Assembly (NCBI GenBank): GCA_025464345.1
Contig: JAODGP010000074.1
Coordinates: 1-11,028 of the forward strand
Reading direction: 5' to 3'
DNA: 11,028 nucleotides
Source of the DNA: Methanosarcinales archaeon
GTDB taxonomy: Archaea; Halobacteriota; Syntropharchaeia; Alkanophagales; Methanospirareceae
In this document: one piece after another, positions 1 to 5,954 of the stretch
Numbering within the stretch: position 1 is the first letter of the stretch
Layout of the letters: each line of letters opens with the position of its first letter
Translations under genes and position numbers: made by a program
Notes under the pieces: model-generated
What the model was told of the DNA's origin: nothing
Databases searched by the model: none
Seen by the model: only the letters and a program-made list of their open reading frames with translations

Positions 1-114
1 CAAAGGTATCGAGTATCAATATCCTTGGTGGAAACAATATCCCTGGTTGGAATCGCCATCCCTTATCCGAACACCCATGATGGATTTCAGTTGACGAAGA
101 GGAGTTTGGTATGA
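1..114 (+). CDS. Possible C-terminal tail of a gene entering from the left edge
   Basis: Frame 1 is open from the window edge for 37 codons to a TGA at 112-114. It contains GIAIPYPNTHDG, which resembles the 'GIxIPYP' segment near the C-terminus of MscS-type mechanosensitive channels. That resemblance is short and is the only support. Frame 2 is open over the same bases to a TGA at 92-94, so the edge does not settle which frame, if either, is coding. Both frames carry an 18-bp imperfect tandem repeat (17-34 and 35-52). No start can be seen. Confidence 0.2.
   Translation, partial: QRYRVSISLVETISLVGIAIPYPNTHDGFQLTKRSLV
17..52. repeat. 18-bp imperfect tandem repeat, two copies
   Basis: CAATATCCTTGGTGGAAA at 17-34 is followed directly by CAATATCCCTGGTTGGAA at 35-52, with 15 of 18 positions identical. 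The period is a multiple of three, so any frame through it gives a six-residue repeat (SISLVE/TISLVG in frame 1, QYPWWK/QYPWLE in frame 2). It therefore does not identify the coding frame. Confidence 0.6.
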
Positions 115-136
115 GAAGAGGTTAATTTATGAACAA

Positions 137-277
137 TCAAGTTGCAACCCGGAGTGCAGATTGTGTGTGCGAGATGACTACCGGGGCTACGCTATGAAAT
201 CCGTAGACCGGAGGTATCTGGTCGATACGCTCTGATCTTACCTCGATATCTTTAATTAGCCCAACTCCCTCATTCAT
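137..277 (-). CDS. Possible small protein, 46 aa, unknown
   Basis: An ATG-started frame runs for 46 codons from 277 to a TGA at 137-139. The product begins MNEGVGLIKDIEVRSERIDQ and continues with IPPVYGFHSVAPVV, an ordinary mix of charged and hydrophobic residues. There is no SD sequence, but a TATA-like TTAAATTA is centred about 26 bp upstream (298-308), the spacing expected for a leaderless archaeal transcript. It lies 57 bp after the metallo-hydrolase gene on the same strand. I recognise no family. An opposite frame (95-235) is also open here, so chance is a real alternative. Confidence 0.3.
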   Translation of the reverse strand: MNEGVGLIKDIEVRSERIDQIPPVYGFHSVAPVVISHTQSALRVAT

Positions 278-279
278 GA

Positions 280-332
280 TAAAAAATAAATCTATTGTTT
301 AATTTAAGCGAGAGGGCAGTAAACTTTCTGCC
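280..332 (-). terminator. Putative terminator of the SpoIIM/hydrolase transcript
   Basis: Read on the minus strand just after the hydrolase stop, GGCAG and CTGCC (arms at 328-332 and 315-319) can pair around an 8-nt loop. About 25 nt further on there is a T-rich run, TTTATTTTTTATC (279-291). The stem is short (5 bp) and the T-run is not directly attached, so the T-rich tract, a common archaeal stop signal, is the stronger half of the evidence. Confidence 0.4.
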
Positions 333-334
333 GG

Positions 335-982
335 TTATAAAAACCGTTTTATGAACTCATAATTGCGCCTTATAGCGGCGTTGCCACTTATAATGTTGCC
401 ATGACCGGGCAGTAGCAGCTCAGTATTTAGCATTGATATCCTGTGTATGGAGTCCCTCAGCTCAGCTTCATTCCCGAAAGGCAGATCTGTCCTGCCAATG
501 CCACGCTCAAAGACAAGATCACCTGATATCAGGAACCTCTCAACAGGCGAGTAAATGCAGATGCTCTCTGGTGAATGCCCCGGCGTATGCAGTATCCTCA
601 ACTCGCGATTACTGCCCAGCCTCAACGTATCGCGGAATTCCATATCCACATGGAAATCATGCATGAAGCTCATACAGAAGAACCGCGAGGCTTCTTCCAT
701 CATCATATCACGATACCGTGATTGCGATATATGTAATGCGACCTTAGCGTCATAGGCTTCTTTCATTCCAACAATCGCATCGTAATGGTCTGGATGGAGA
801 TGCGTGACCGCTATGACATCAATTCTGTTGATCTCGTCGTTCTCCAGCTCACGGATTCGCTGTTTGAGATAAGCACGCAGTCCGGGATCTATCAAAATGG
901 TGATGTCACCTTTTATCAGGTATGTATTCGCATCGAACGGTCCTTTCTCCCTGTACCAGTATATACCATCCCGAATCATCAT
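335..982 (-). CDS. Metallo-beta-lactamase-fold hydrolase (glyoxalase II-like)
   Basis: A 215-aa soluble protein of the metallo-beta-lactamase superfamily, a family of binuclear metal hydrolases acting on thioesters, phosphoesters and related bonds. The metal ligands are complete: HLHPDH at residues 61-66 (HxHxDH), His136 in HTPGHS, Asp154 in ISGD and His194 in LPGHG. RTDLPFG around 164-170 is also typical of the glyoxalase II-like branch. Size matches the single-domain family, with no fused rhodanese or flavodoxin domain. The start is ATG-ATG; either may be used. GTGATGA just upstream can serve as a weak SD. The SpoIIM-like gene stops 14 bp upstream on the same strand, so the two are probably cotranscribed. 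Substrate cannot be told from sequence; it need not be a lactoylglutathione-type thioester in an archaeon. Confidence 0.9.
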   Translation of the reverse strand: MMIRDGIYWYREKGPFDANTYLIKGDITILIDPGLRAYLKQRIRELENDEINRIDVIAVTHLHPDHYDAIVGMKEAYDAKVALHISQSRYRDMMMEEASRFFCMSFMHDFHVDMEFRDTLRLGSNRELRILHTPGHSPESICIYSPVERFLISGDLVFERGIGRTDLPFGNEAELRDSIHRISMLNTELLLPGHGNIISGNAAIRRNYEFIKRFL

Positions 983-996
983 GTGTCATCACTTGC

Positions 997-1578
997 TTAC
1001 TGAACAAGTAAGGGCAGTAATGTGATTAGAATGGATTCGATAATAGCCGCAACGAGGAGCAGCGGTATTATAAGGATGAAATATACCCACAAGCCTCGCT
1101 TCAACTCGCCGATCAAATCCCGCTCGTGTCTGTGCCGGAATAGCTCCCTGCCCAGCTTCAAGCCAATAGCTGTGGATATAAAGAAAGCGGGCAACTCGAA
1201 TATCCCGTGCGGGATGATAGTAATAAGGACATACAGCCCTTCCCTTTGAGCGAACCAGCCGATGAGCCCTCCATTGACGAACGCAGCGAATACCGGGAAT
1301 ATGCCTGCAAAAGGTCCCAGCATGATGTCCAAAAAGCATGTGAACGTGTTATTAAGGAATATAACGAGGAAGAATAGCATGAATGATACCCATGCAGGAT
1401 ACGAACCGCTAATGTCCTTCATGCTCTCGCTCAGCTCCTCTATCCAGCTCAGAGCCACGTCAAATAGCTCATTAAAGAACCCAAGGTATCCAATAATGCC
1501 TGAATAGAGGAATATGATGAAGACTGTGAGCACATAAAGCCTGAGAGAACGCAGGTATGCACGTAGCTCTTCGTTCAT
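997..1578 (-). CDS. SpoIIM-family (DUF95) integral membrane protein
   Basis: A 193-aa polytopic membrane protein. Hydrophobic segments lie near residues 13-33, 62-80, 86-110, 115-140 and 163-190. The segment PHGIFELPA (123-131) is the signature of the stage II sporulation protein M family, which is widespread in archaea that do not sporulate; its role there is unknown. The C-terminus is fully hydrophobic (SILITLLPLLVQ). The gene is first in a probable two-gene transcript with the metallo-hydrolase, and it diverges from the NfeD-type protease across 37 bp. There is no SD; a TATA-like TTATTATAG lies about 26 bp upstream, so the message is probably leaderless. Family assignment is firm; function is open. 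Confidence 0.85.
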   Translation of the reverse strand: MNEELRAYLRSLRLYVLTVFIIFLYSGIIGYLGFFNELFDVALSWIEELSESMKDISGSYPAWVSFMLFFLVIFLNNTFTCFLDIMLGPFAGIFPVFAAFVNGGLIGWFAQREGLYVLITIIPHGIFELPAFFISTAIGLKLGRELFRHRHERDLIGELKRGLWVYFILIIPLLLVAAIIESILITLLPLLVQ

Positions 1579-1615
1579 TTTATTCTAATAACATTTACTA
1601 TAATAAGAAAGATAG
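1579..1615. promoter_or_regulatory. Divergent promoter region, SpoIIM-like / NfeD protease
   Basis: Only 37 bp separate the two ATGs. On the minus strand CTTATTATAG (about 1600-1608) is centred near 26 bp from the SpoIIM-like start. On the plus strand a weaker A+T-rich element (TATTCTAATA, 1581-1590) sits about 30 bp from the NfeD start. Neither gene has an SD, which fits leaderless transcription on both sides. The boxes are assigned by position and composition only. Confidence 0.5.
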
Positions 1616-2929
1616 ATGGGAGCAAAGTTATGTGGTGCCGTACTGGCACTTATTTTCGCTACTGTGGTTATCAGCAGCAGCAACGCTGTGTCTGATCCTG
1701 TGGTGTACGTTATACGGATAGAAGGCACAATAACAGAAGGTACGGCGATGGACGTGCTTGAGGGTCTGGCGGAGGCGGAGAATGCAAATGCCGAAGCCGT
1801 TCTGATCGAACTTGATACTCCGGGCGGGCTGGTCAGTTCAACACTGAAGATAACGGAACGTATAATGAATACGAAAGTGCCGGTCATCACATATGTGACA
1901 CCGAGGGGAGCGATAGCAGCCTCAGCCGGTTCGTTTGTGCTCGTATCTGGCGATATAGCCGCAATGACTCCGGGTACAACAACCGGAGCGGCTATGCCGG
2001 TATCAATAGGAATGAGTGGCAGAGAACCTGCGGATGAGAAGACCGTGAAATTCTTTGCCGAGCACATGGCAAGCATAGCGAATTCAACCGGTAAGAATGC
2101 GACGCAGGCGAAGCTGTTCGTTACAGAGAATGCGGTATTGAATGCGAACGACGCTCTAAAGTTCGGTATAATAGATATGATAGCGAACACCGAGCAGGAG
2201 CTCATGACGGAGCTGGACGGCAGAATCGTGGAGATAGGCGGTGAGAATATAACCCTGAACACGAGATACGCATCACTACACTACAAGGAACAGACCTCTC
2301 GTTCATATCTGTTGAAGGTGCTGAGTAACCCGCAGGTGGCGGTGATTCTCCTTATTGTCGGCTTGTATGGACTCATATTCGGGTTCATGTCGCCCGGTAC
2401 ATATGTGCCTGAGATGATAGGTGCCATATGCCTGATATTATCGCTATACGGTATGGGCTTGTTCTCGGTGAATGCCTTCGGCGTACTCTTGATAATAATC
2501 GCGGTGATTTTATTCATAGCCGAGGCATTGACACCGACCTATGGGATACTCACCACGGGCGCTATTGCATGCCTGATAATAGGTGCGCTGATATTGCCGA
2601 GAGAGCCATTGCTATTTGATCCACGCTGGTTCTATGGTTTCGCAGTCACGATACTGGGTATCGGAGTAGCATCCGCAGTATTCTTCTTCTTCGCCATCGG
2701 CGCTGTGTTGCGTGTGAGGCGGCGTCGCCCGAAGGTGGGTGGTGAGGAGCTTATCGGGCAGGTCACGAATGCATTGACTGATATAACCGAAGAGGGCGGG
2801 ATGGTGAAACTGCGTGGTGAACTGTGGAATGCGCGAACCATGAATGCGGAGCGTATAGAGCGAGGTGCGAAGGTGGAGGTTGTGGCACGGGAAGGGCTGA
2901 CACTGATCGTCAGGAAGAAAAAAGATTGA
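1616..2929 (+). CDS. NfeD/ClpP-class membrane-bound serine protease
   Basis: A 437-aa membrane protease of the NfeD1b type, as in the Pyrococcus 1510 protein that cleaves stomatin-like partners. Residues 1-25 look like a signal peptide or N-terminal anchor. Residues 28-220 are the ClpP/SppA-like protease: DTPGG (68-72), AASAGS (101-106) with Ser103 as likely nucleophile, PGTTTGAA (119-126), and Lys142 in ADEKTVKFF placed like the dyad lysine of the Pyrococcus enzyme. Four to five hydrophobic segments follow (about 240-257, 266-283, 286-303, 311-328, 340-366), then a basic stretch and a C-terminal NfeD OB-fold domain (375-437). Protease at the outer face and OB-fold in the cytoplasm is inferred from topology. 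No stomatin gene is adjacent. No SD is present; the transcript is probably leaderless. Confidence 0.93.
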   Translation: MGAKLCGAVLALIFATVVISSSNAVSDPVVYVIRIEGTITEGTAMDVLEGLAEAENANAEAVLIELDTPGGLVSSTLKITERIMNTKVPVITYVTPRGAIAASAGSFVLVSGDIAAMTPGTTTGAAMPVSIGMSGREPADEKTVKFFAEHMASIANSTGKNATQAKLFVTENAVLNANDALKFGIIDMIANTEQELMTELDGRIVEIGGENITLNTRYASLHYKEQTSRSYLLKVLSNPQVAVILLIVGLYGLIFGFMSPGTYVPEMIGAICLILSLYGMGLFSVNAFGVLLIIIAVILFIAEALTPTYGILTTGAIACLIIGALILPREPLLFDPRWFYGFAVTILGIGVASAVFFFFAIGAVLRVRRRRPKVGGEELIGQVTNALTDITEEGGMVKLRGELWNARTMNAERIERGAKVEVVAREGLTLIVRKKKD

Positions 2930-2958
2930 CTCTTCAGAATATGTTGAACACATGAAGG

Positions 2959-2995
2959 TTTATATACAACACACTCCTTGTAGATAAAAAGGAGG
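2959..2995 (+). promoter_or_regulatory. TATA box and strong SD of the TRAM gene
   Basis: TTTATATA at 2959-2966, preceded by a purine-rich stretch, predicts a transcript start near 2987. GGAGG at 2991-2995 lies 8 nt before the ATG at 3004. This is the clearest promoter plus ribosome binding site in the window and gives the TRAM gene its own transcript although the NfeD gene ends only 74 bp upstream. Confidence 0.7.
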
Positions 2996-3003
2996 TTTTA
3001 AGT

Positions 3004-3219
3004 ATGGAATATAGGGAAAGAAGGGGACCGATCTCCCCTGTAAACGTGGGTGACGTCTATGACGTGAAGATAGAAGATGTTGGAAGAGAAGGCGACGGTA
3101 TAGCGCGGGTAGAAGGATTTGTCGTGTTTGTACCAAACACGAAGAAAGGGGATAACGTAAGAGTAAGGATATCCAAAGTGTCAAGACGTGTAGGATTTGG
3201 GGAAGTAGTATCGGAATAG
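3004..3219 (+). CDS. Stand-alone TRAM-domain RNA-binding protein
   Basis: A 71-aa protein made almost entirely of one TRAM domain (about residues 14-70), the small beta-barrel RNA-binding fold also found in TrmA/MiaB-type tRNA modifying enzymes. Recognisable features are VGDVYDVKIEDVGREGDGIA (15-34), the FVVFVPN strand and the closing KGDNVRVRISKV segment. Stand-alone TRAM proteins are abundant in methanogenic and related archaea, where some act as RNA chaperones linked to cold response. The strong SD and own TATA box suggest high expression. A T-rich terminator follows directly. Family is secure; the RNA target and any role in cold adaptation are inferred from relatives. Confidence 0.92.
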   Translation: MEYRERRGPISPVNVGDVYDVKIEDVGREGDGIARVEGFVVFVPNTKKGDNVRVRISKVSRRVGFGEVVSE

Positions 3220-3229
3220 TTCGGTCACG

Positions 3230-3263
3230 CTTCTTTTTTATCTTTTTGTTTTTTATTTTTTCC
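3230..3263 (+). terminator. T-rich terminator after the TRAM gene
   Basis: Starting 10 bp after the TRAM stop there are successive T-runs (CTTCTTTTTTATC, then TTTTTGTTTTTTATTTTTTCC). Runs of several T5-T6 tracts without a hairpin are the usual archaeal termination signal. The position, before the ubiquitin-like gene, suggests that gene is transcribed separately or by read-through. Confidence 0.7.
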
Positions 3264-3322
3264 ATTCATGATTTACAGGATAACTGCTGGCGTGGCTGTA
3301 ATGCACTCGAAAGGAACCGGAA

Positions 3323-3535
3323 ATGGTATTTAGAAGGGTGAAGATAGTGGCAGGAGGAGAGACAGAGCGGATTGTAGAAGTCACGCAGACGGATACATAC
3401 GAGAGATTACTTGCGAGATTGGGAATAAATCCTGTGGAGGTTATCGTGTTATGCGATGGCAGACCGGTACCTGAGGACGAGGAAATCGCCATAAATAGCG
3501 AAATAGAAATAATCAGGATCGTGTCAGGCGGCTAA
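3323..3535 (+). CDS. Ubiquitin-like sulfur carrier (MoaD/ThiS/SAMP-type), C-terminal GG
   Basis: A 70-aa beta-grasp protein. Strands are visible at RVKIVAG, RIVEV, VIVLCDGRPV and IEIIRIVSGG, with a helix at YERLLARLG. It ends in Ser-Gly-Gly, the diglycine that an E1-like enzyme adenylates so that the carrier can be thiocarboxylated or joined to lysines. VLCDGRPVPEDEEI is the usual pre-tail loop ('vx.NG..v..d..l'). In archaea such proteins serve tRNA thiolation, molybdopterin or thiamine sulfur transfer, or protein tagging (SAMPs); sequence alone does not say which. No ThiF/MoeB/E1-like gene lies in the window. Start ATG at 3323, with GGAA at 3313-3316 as a weak SD. Another ATG at 3301 is out of frame. 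Confidence 0.85.
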   Translation: MVFRRVKIVAGGETERIVEVTQTDTYERLLARLGINPVEVIVLCDGRPVPEDEEIAINSEIEIIRIVSGG

Positions 3536-3655
3536 TCGTGGCTCAGATTGTGGCTCCTGGATGCTTCCTTTATCCTCACGACGCACCTCGTCAGGGCGAT
3601 CAATCAGCTCAAATTTGGTTGTGAATTCCAGAAATGGAACGCTCGGGTTCCGCTT
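3524..3655 (-). pseudogene. Possible decayed coding remnant
   Basis: On the minus strand 43 codons are open between a TGA at 3656-3658 and a TGA at 3524-3526, overlapping the 3' end of the ubiquitin-like gene. The translation is protein-like (for example FELIDRPDEVRREDKGSIQE) but there is no start codon. The other two minus frames further upstream also give protein-like runs, such as FTARVTAFNGTGVTISMARS at about 3714-3773 and SGFIRAGVKAEPERSIS at about 3635-3685. Together they could be one gene broken by frameshifts, but I recognise no family and noncoding DNA of moderate G+C can do this by chance. Confidence 0.25.
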
Positions 3656-3850
3656 TCACACCCGCGCGAATGAAGCCGCTGTGCTTCCGCTCTTATAGCG
3701 CCGCCAGAGCGAGCCATAGAGATGGTTACACCGGTTCCATTAAATGCCGTAACACGAGCGGTAAAGACGGACACACTGTAGCCGGCATTGATACTATATC
3801 AAGAAAGATTTAAAATAGATCGGTTTATATAATATGGAGGTGAGGGAGAG
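3536..3850. other. Gene-poor 315-bp interval
   Basis: No intact gene is supported here. The interval is more G+C-rich (about 3640-3790) than a typical archaeal promoter spacer. It holds the possible minus-strand remnants described separately and an inverted pair ATGCCG (3747-3752) / CGGCAT (3783-3788) enclosing a 30-nt stretch, which could fold as a weak hairpin. The last 45 bp contain the promoter of the next gene. No tRNA, 5S, SRP or RNase P RNA signature was found. Confidence 0.5.
3806..3842 (+). promoter_or_regulatory. Promoter and SD of the UPF0173-type hydrolase
   Basis: Two TATA-like boxes are present: TTTAAAA at 3809-3815 behind a purine-rich AAGAAAGA (BRE-like), and TTTATATAAT at 3824-3833. 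GGAGGTGA (3837-3844) is a strong SD 6-7 nt before the ATG at 3851. The first box predicts a start near 3837 that keeps the SD in the message. The second would start transcription at about the ATG and lose it. I therefore favour the first, or alternative leadered and leaderless transcripts. Confidence 0.55.
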
Positions 3851-4492
3851 ATGGAGATAAAATGGCATGGTCATGCCTGTTTTGAGATATTAAGCGAGGA
3901 TGGTGAGGTGGTGGTTACAGATCCATATGATGCAAGTATCGGCTATCCAGTGCCTGATTTGAGGGCTGATGTCGTTACTGTCAGCCATGAGCATTACGAC
4001 CACAACAATGTTGCGGCGGTGAAGGGCAATCCCGAAGTGGTGAGAGGTGCGGGTGAACATATCATTGATGGTATGAGATTCTTCGGTGTCAGTACGTACC
4101 ACGATACCGCGAAGGGTGCGGAAAGGGGCGAGAATACCGTATTCCTGTTTGATATAGACGGTATGAGGTTATGCCATCTGGGCGATCTGGGACACGTGCT
4201 GGAGGATAACCAGTTAGCAGCAGTCAGGGAGAAGGATATAGATGTGCTGTTCATACCGGTCGGCGGGGTTTACACGATAGATGCAAAAGGAGCCAGTGAG
4301 GTCTGTGCACAGTTAGAGCCGAGGATAACGGTCCCGATGCATTACAAGACGCCACCCCTGCGCCTGAATATACACCGTGTGGATGCTTTTCTCAGGGGCA
4401 AGGAGCGAGTGAGGCGCGCGAGCAGACTTTTAATCCGCAGCAGAGAGGAATTACCAGAAGAGCCGGAGATTCTCGTGCTGGACTGGCGATAG
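3851..4492 (+). CDS. UPF0173-type metal-dependent hydrolase (MBL fold)
   Basis: A 213-aa metallo-beta-lactamase-fold protein of the UPF0173/YtkL-like branch, different from the glyoxalase II-like gene at 335-982. It opens with MEIKWHGHACF, the usual start of this branch, followed by DPYD (24-27). Metal ligands: HEHYDH (46-51, HxHxDH), His84 in TYHD, the CHLGDLGH segment (108-115) with Asp112, and His164 in PMHYKT. The segment FIPVGGVYTID (134-144) is also characteristic. Substrate is unknown; relatives of the UlaG/RNase Z-like group act on lactones or phosphodiesters. A strong SD supports the start. The next gene begins at the base after the stop (TAG then ATG), so the two are translationally coupled in one transcript. 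Confidence 0.92.
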   Translation: MEIKWHGHACFEILSEDGEVVVTDPYDASIGYPVPDLRADVVTVSHEHYDHNNVAAVKGNPEVVRGAGEHIIDGMRFFGVSTYHDTAKGAERGENTVFLFDIDGMRLCHLGDLGHVLEDNQLAAVREKDIDVLFIPVGGVYTIDAKGASEVCAQLEPRITVPMHYKTPPLRLNIHRVDAFLRGKERVRRASRLLIRSREELPEEPEILVLDWR

Positions 4493-5300
4493 ATGGTAGA
4501 AGATATTGGCAGTGTACTGGGAGAAGGGTTCGAGACGTGGAGGCATAACCTGGTTATTTGCCTGCCTTTTGTGTTCAGTTTGATATTAACATCCATAGTG
4601 GCAATTATAATCATAGGCAGTGCTATACTGGCAGCAGCTCAGATTCCGCTACAGACAAATTAGGGACATAATTAGAACCGCAGCCTTCATCACCGTGATT
4701 TTGGTCATGCTGATAAATGCATTCTTCACTGCCGGTGCGATTGGCATGGCGAAGGAGGCGACGGAGAGGGGGAGAACAAGCCTGTCTGATATGGTTGAAT
4801 ACGGGAGGAGGAAATTCATCAGCTTACTATTCGCGAATATCATCGTAGGTCTAATCGCTCTTGCAGGTCTTGTTTTCTTAATTCCGGGCATAACGTATAT
4901 TTATATTCTTCATATACCGGATATAAAGGCATTATCTGCACAGCCTGAGTTCATGCCTGCAATGGCAATATTGGGGTTGGGAATAGTAATTATGGTCTTA
5001 TACATGCTGATAATAAGCATGGTGTTCGCACTACCACCGTATGCGGTCGTTATAGACGACCTTGGAGCGATAGAGGGTGTTAAAAGCGGTTTCAAATCCT
5101 TCATGAGCCATAAACTCGATGTCTTCTTGCTATGGCTCGTGGTGCTCGTGATGCTCGTGGTGAGTATAATCGCCGGATTTGTGTTGTTGAGTGCTGTACC
5201 ATTTGTAGGCTGGCTTCTAGATATAGCCGTATCGCTCGTGGTCATCCAGCCTTTAACTGTCATATGGTGGAGCAGGCTGTATCTCAGCATGCAAGGGTAA
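4493..5300 (+). pseudogene. Polytopic membrane protein split by a frameshift
   Basis: Two pieces read as one gene. Piece 1 starts at the ATG at 4493, directly after the hydrolase stop, and gives 56 residues (MVEDIGSVLGEGFETWRHNL, then a long hydrophobic segment) to a TAG at 4661-4663. Piece 2 is in another frame, open from 4617 to the stop at 5298-5300. It encodes RQIRDIIRTAAF and about five membrane segments, with an internal GAIEGVKSGFKSFMSHKLDV. A start at the GTG at 4620 is possible but has no SD and would remove the first membrane segment. Layout resembles archaeal DUF4013/DUF7847-like or GPDP-membrane-domain proteins of about 270 aa; this is a loose match. Causes could be a real mutation, a sequencing error at 4617-4660 or programmed shifting. 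Function is unknown. Confidence 0.7.
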
Positions 5301-5303
5301 AAT

Positions 5304-5330
5304 AAAAAGGAGGATTAATTAAAATCCTCC
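5304..5330 (-). terminator. Hairpin terminator between convergent genes
   Basis: GGAGGATT (5309-5316) and AATCCTCC (5323-5330) form a perfect 8-bp stem with a 6-nt loop. Read on the minus strand the stem is followed by TTTTTATTTTA (5298-5308), so it looks like an intrinsic terminator for the Yip1-family gene. Its first arm encodes the last residues (GGF) of that protein and its stop codon lies in the loop. On the plus strand no T-run follows, although the stem could still stabilise the 3' end of the convergent transcript. Confidence 0.6.
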
Positions 5331-5951
5331 AAATCCCGGTCCTTTCGGTCCCGGGAGCATTGGTCCTGGTATTGTGGGCATGAGGGCAGTAATTAATGCT
5401 ACGACAATGATCATCGGTATGATTATTGCGAAGATCACCGCTATAATTGCCCTTCCTGTTGATAGCTCTTGAAGCTGCCTTATACCGATGACCTGCACGA
5501 TGACTGCCCATGGCAGAAATGCCAGTAATAAGCACGGTGTTGCACCGTACATTACCGCCTTGATGGTCTGCGCTACTCCTTTCCTACCGCCGACGAGATA
5601 TACCCAGATGTGTATCCAGAGACCACCGATGAAGGCACCGATTATCCCGGCAACAAGTATCAAGACAAAAAAGAGCACGAAAACGATTATCCCGATCAAG
5701 GGACCCATTGTTGCCATAAAAGGTGGCATAGATGTAGACGTTCCTGGCAGGCTTGTTATGATCGGTAAAATAATCGAGGAAAACACCGCCAAATATATTG
5801 CATACAAAGTTCCGAAAATCGCTCCAAAAATCGCCAGAACGGTAATGAAATATGCAAGGGCGTCGCCGAGTGTATCTTCCTTAGAGGCATCGAAGGTATC
5901 CGAAGGACTGAACAGGAACCCCTGTATCCTTTTCTCTATACTTAACGCCAT
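5319..5951 (-). CDS. Yip1-family integral membrane protein
   Basis: A 210-aa polytopic membrane protein. It starts with a short amphipathic region containing FLFSPSDTFDA (12-22), the 'P..tF' entry typical of archaeal and bacterial Yip1-domain proteins. Hydrophobic segments follow at about 31-65, 82-118, 138-157 and 168-191. YGATP (135-139) is the family's 'Y...P' motif between segments. The C-terminal tail is glycine/proline-rich (PGPMLPGPKGPGFGGF). Yip1-domain proteins act in membrane traffic in eukaryotes; the archaeal role is unknown. The start ATG at 5951 has GGTGAG as SD 6-7 nt upstream, inside a perfect palindrome. TTTATAAA supplies a TATA box. The gene converges on the split membrane gene. 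Confidence 0.82.
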   Translation of the reverse strand: MALSIEKRIQGFLFSPSDTFDASKEDTLGDALAYFITVLAIFGAIFGTLYAIYLAVFSSIILPIITSLPGTSTSMPPFMATMGPLIGIIVFVLFFVLILVAGIIGAFIGGLWIHIWVYLVGGRKGVAQTIKAVMYGATPCLLLAFLPWAVIVQVIGIRQLQELSTGRAIIAVIFAIIIPMIIVVALITALMPTIPGPMLPGPKGPGFGGF

Positions 5952-5954
5952 TTT

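Noticed and set aside
145..250. Possible small RNA: two short hairpins (CTACG/CGTAG and GTATC/GATAC) with C/D-like boxes
   Set aside because: Stems are only 5 bp and the boxes do not match the C/D or H/ACA consensus well enough.
989..1339. 116-aa minus frame inside the SpoIIM-like gene
   Set aside because: Alternative frame of the same strand with odd composition; the SpoIIM frame has the PHGIFELPA motif.
1585..2262. 225-aa open frame on the minus strand across the NfeD protease gene
   Set aside because: Serine/alanine-rich low-complexity translation typical of an antisense shadow; the plus-strand gene has full catalytic motifs.
3301..3322. Upstream ATG at 3301 as start of the ubiquitin-like gene
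   Set aside because: It is out of frame with the gene; the ATG at 3323 gives the normal family length.
4620..5300. Independent 226-aa membrane protein starting at the GTG at 4620
   Set aside because: No SD, an arginine/glutamine-rich artificial-looking N-terminus, and the directly upstream frame from 4493 supplies the missing first membrane segment.
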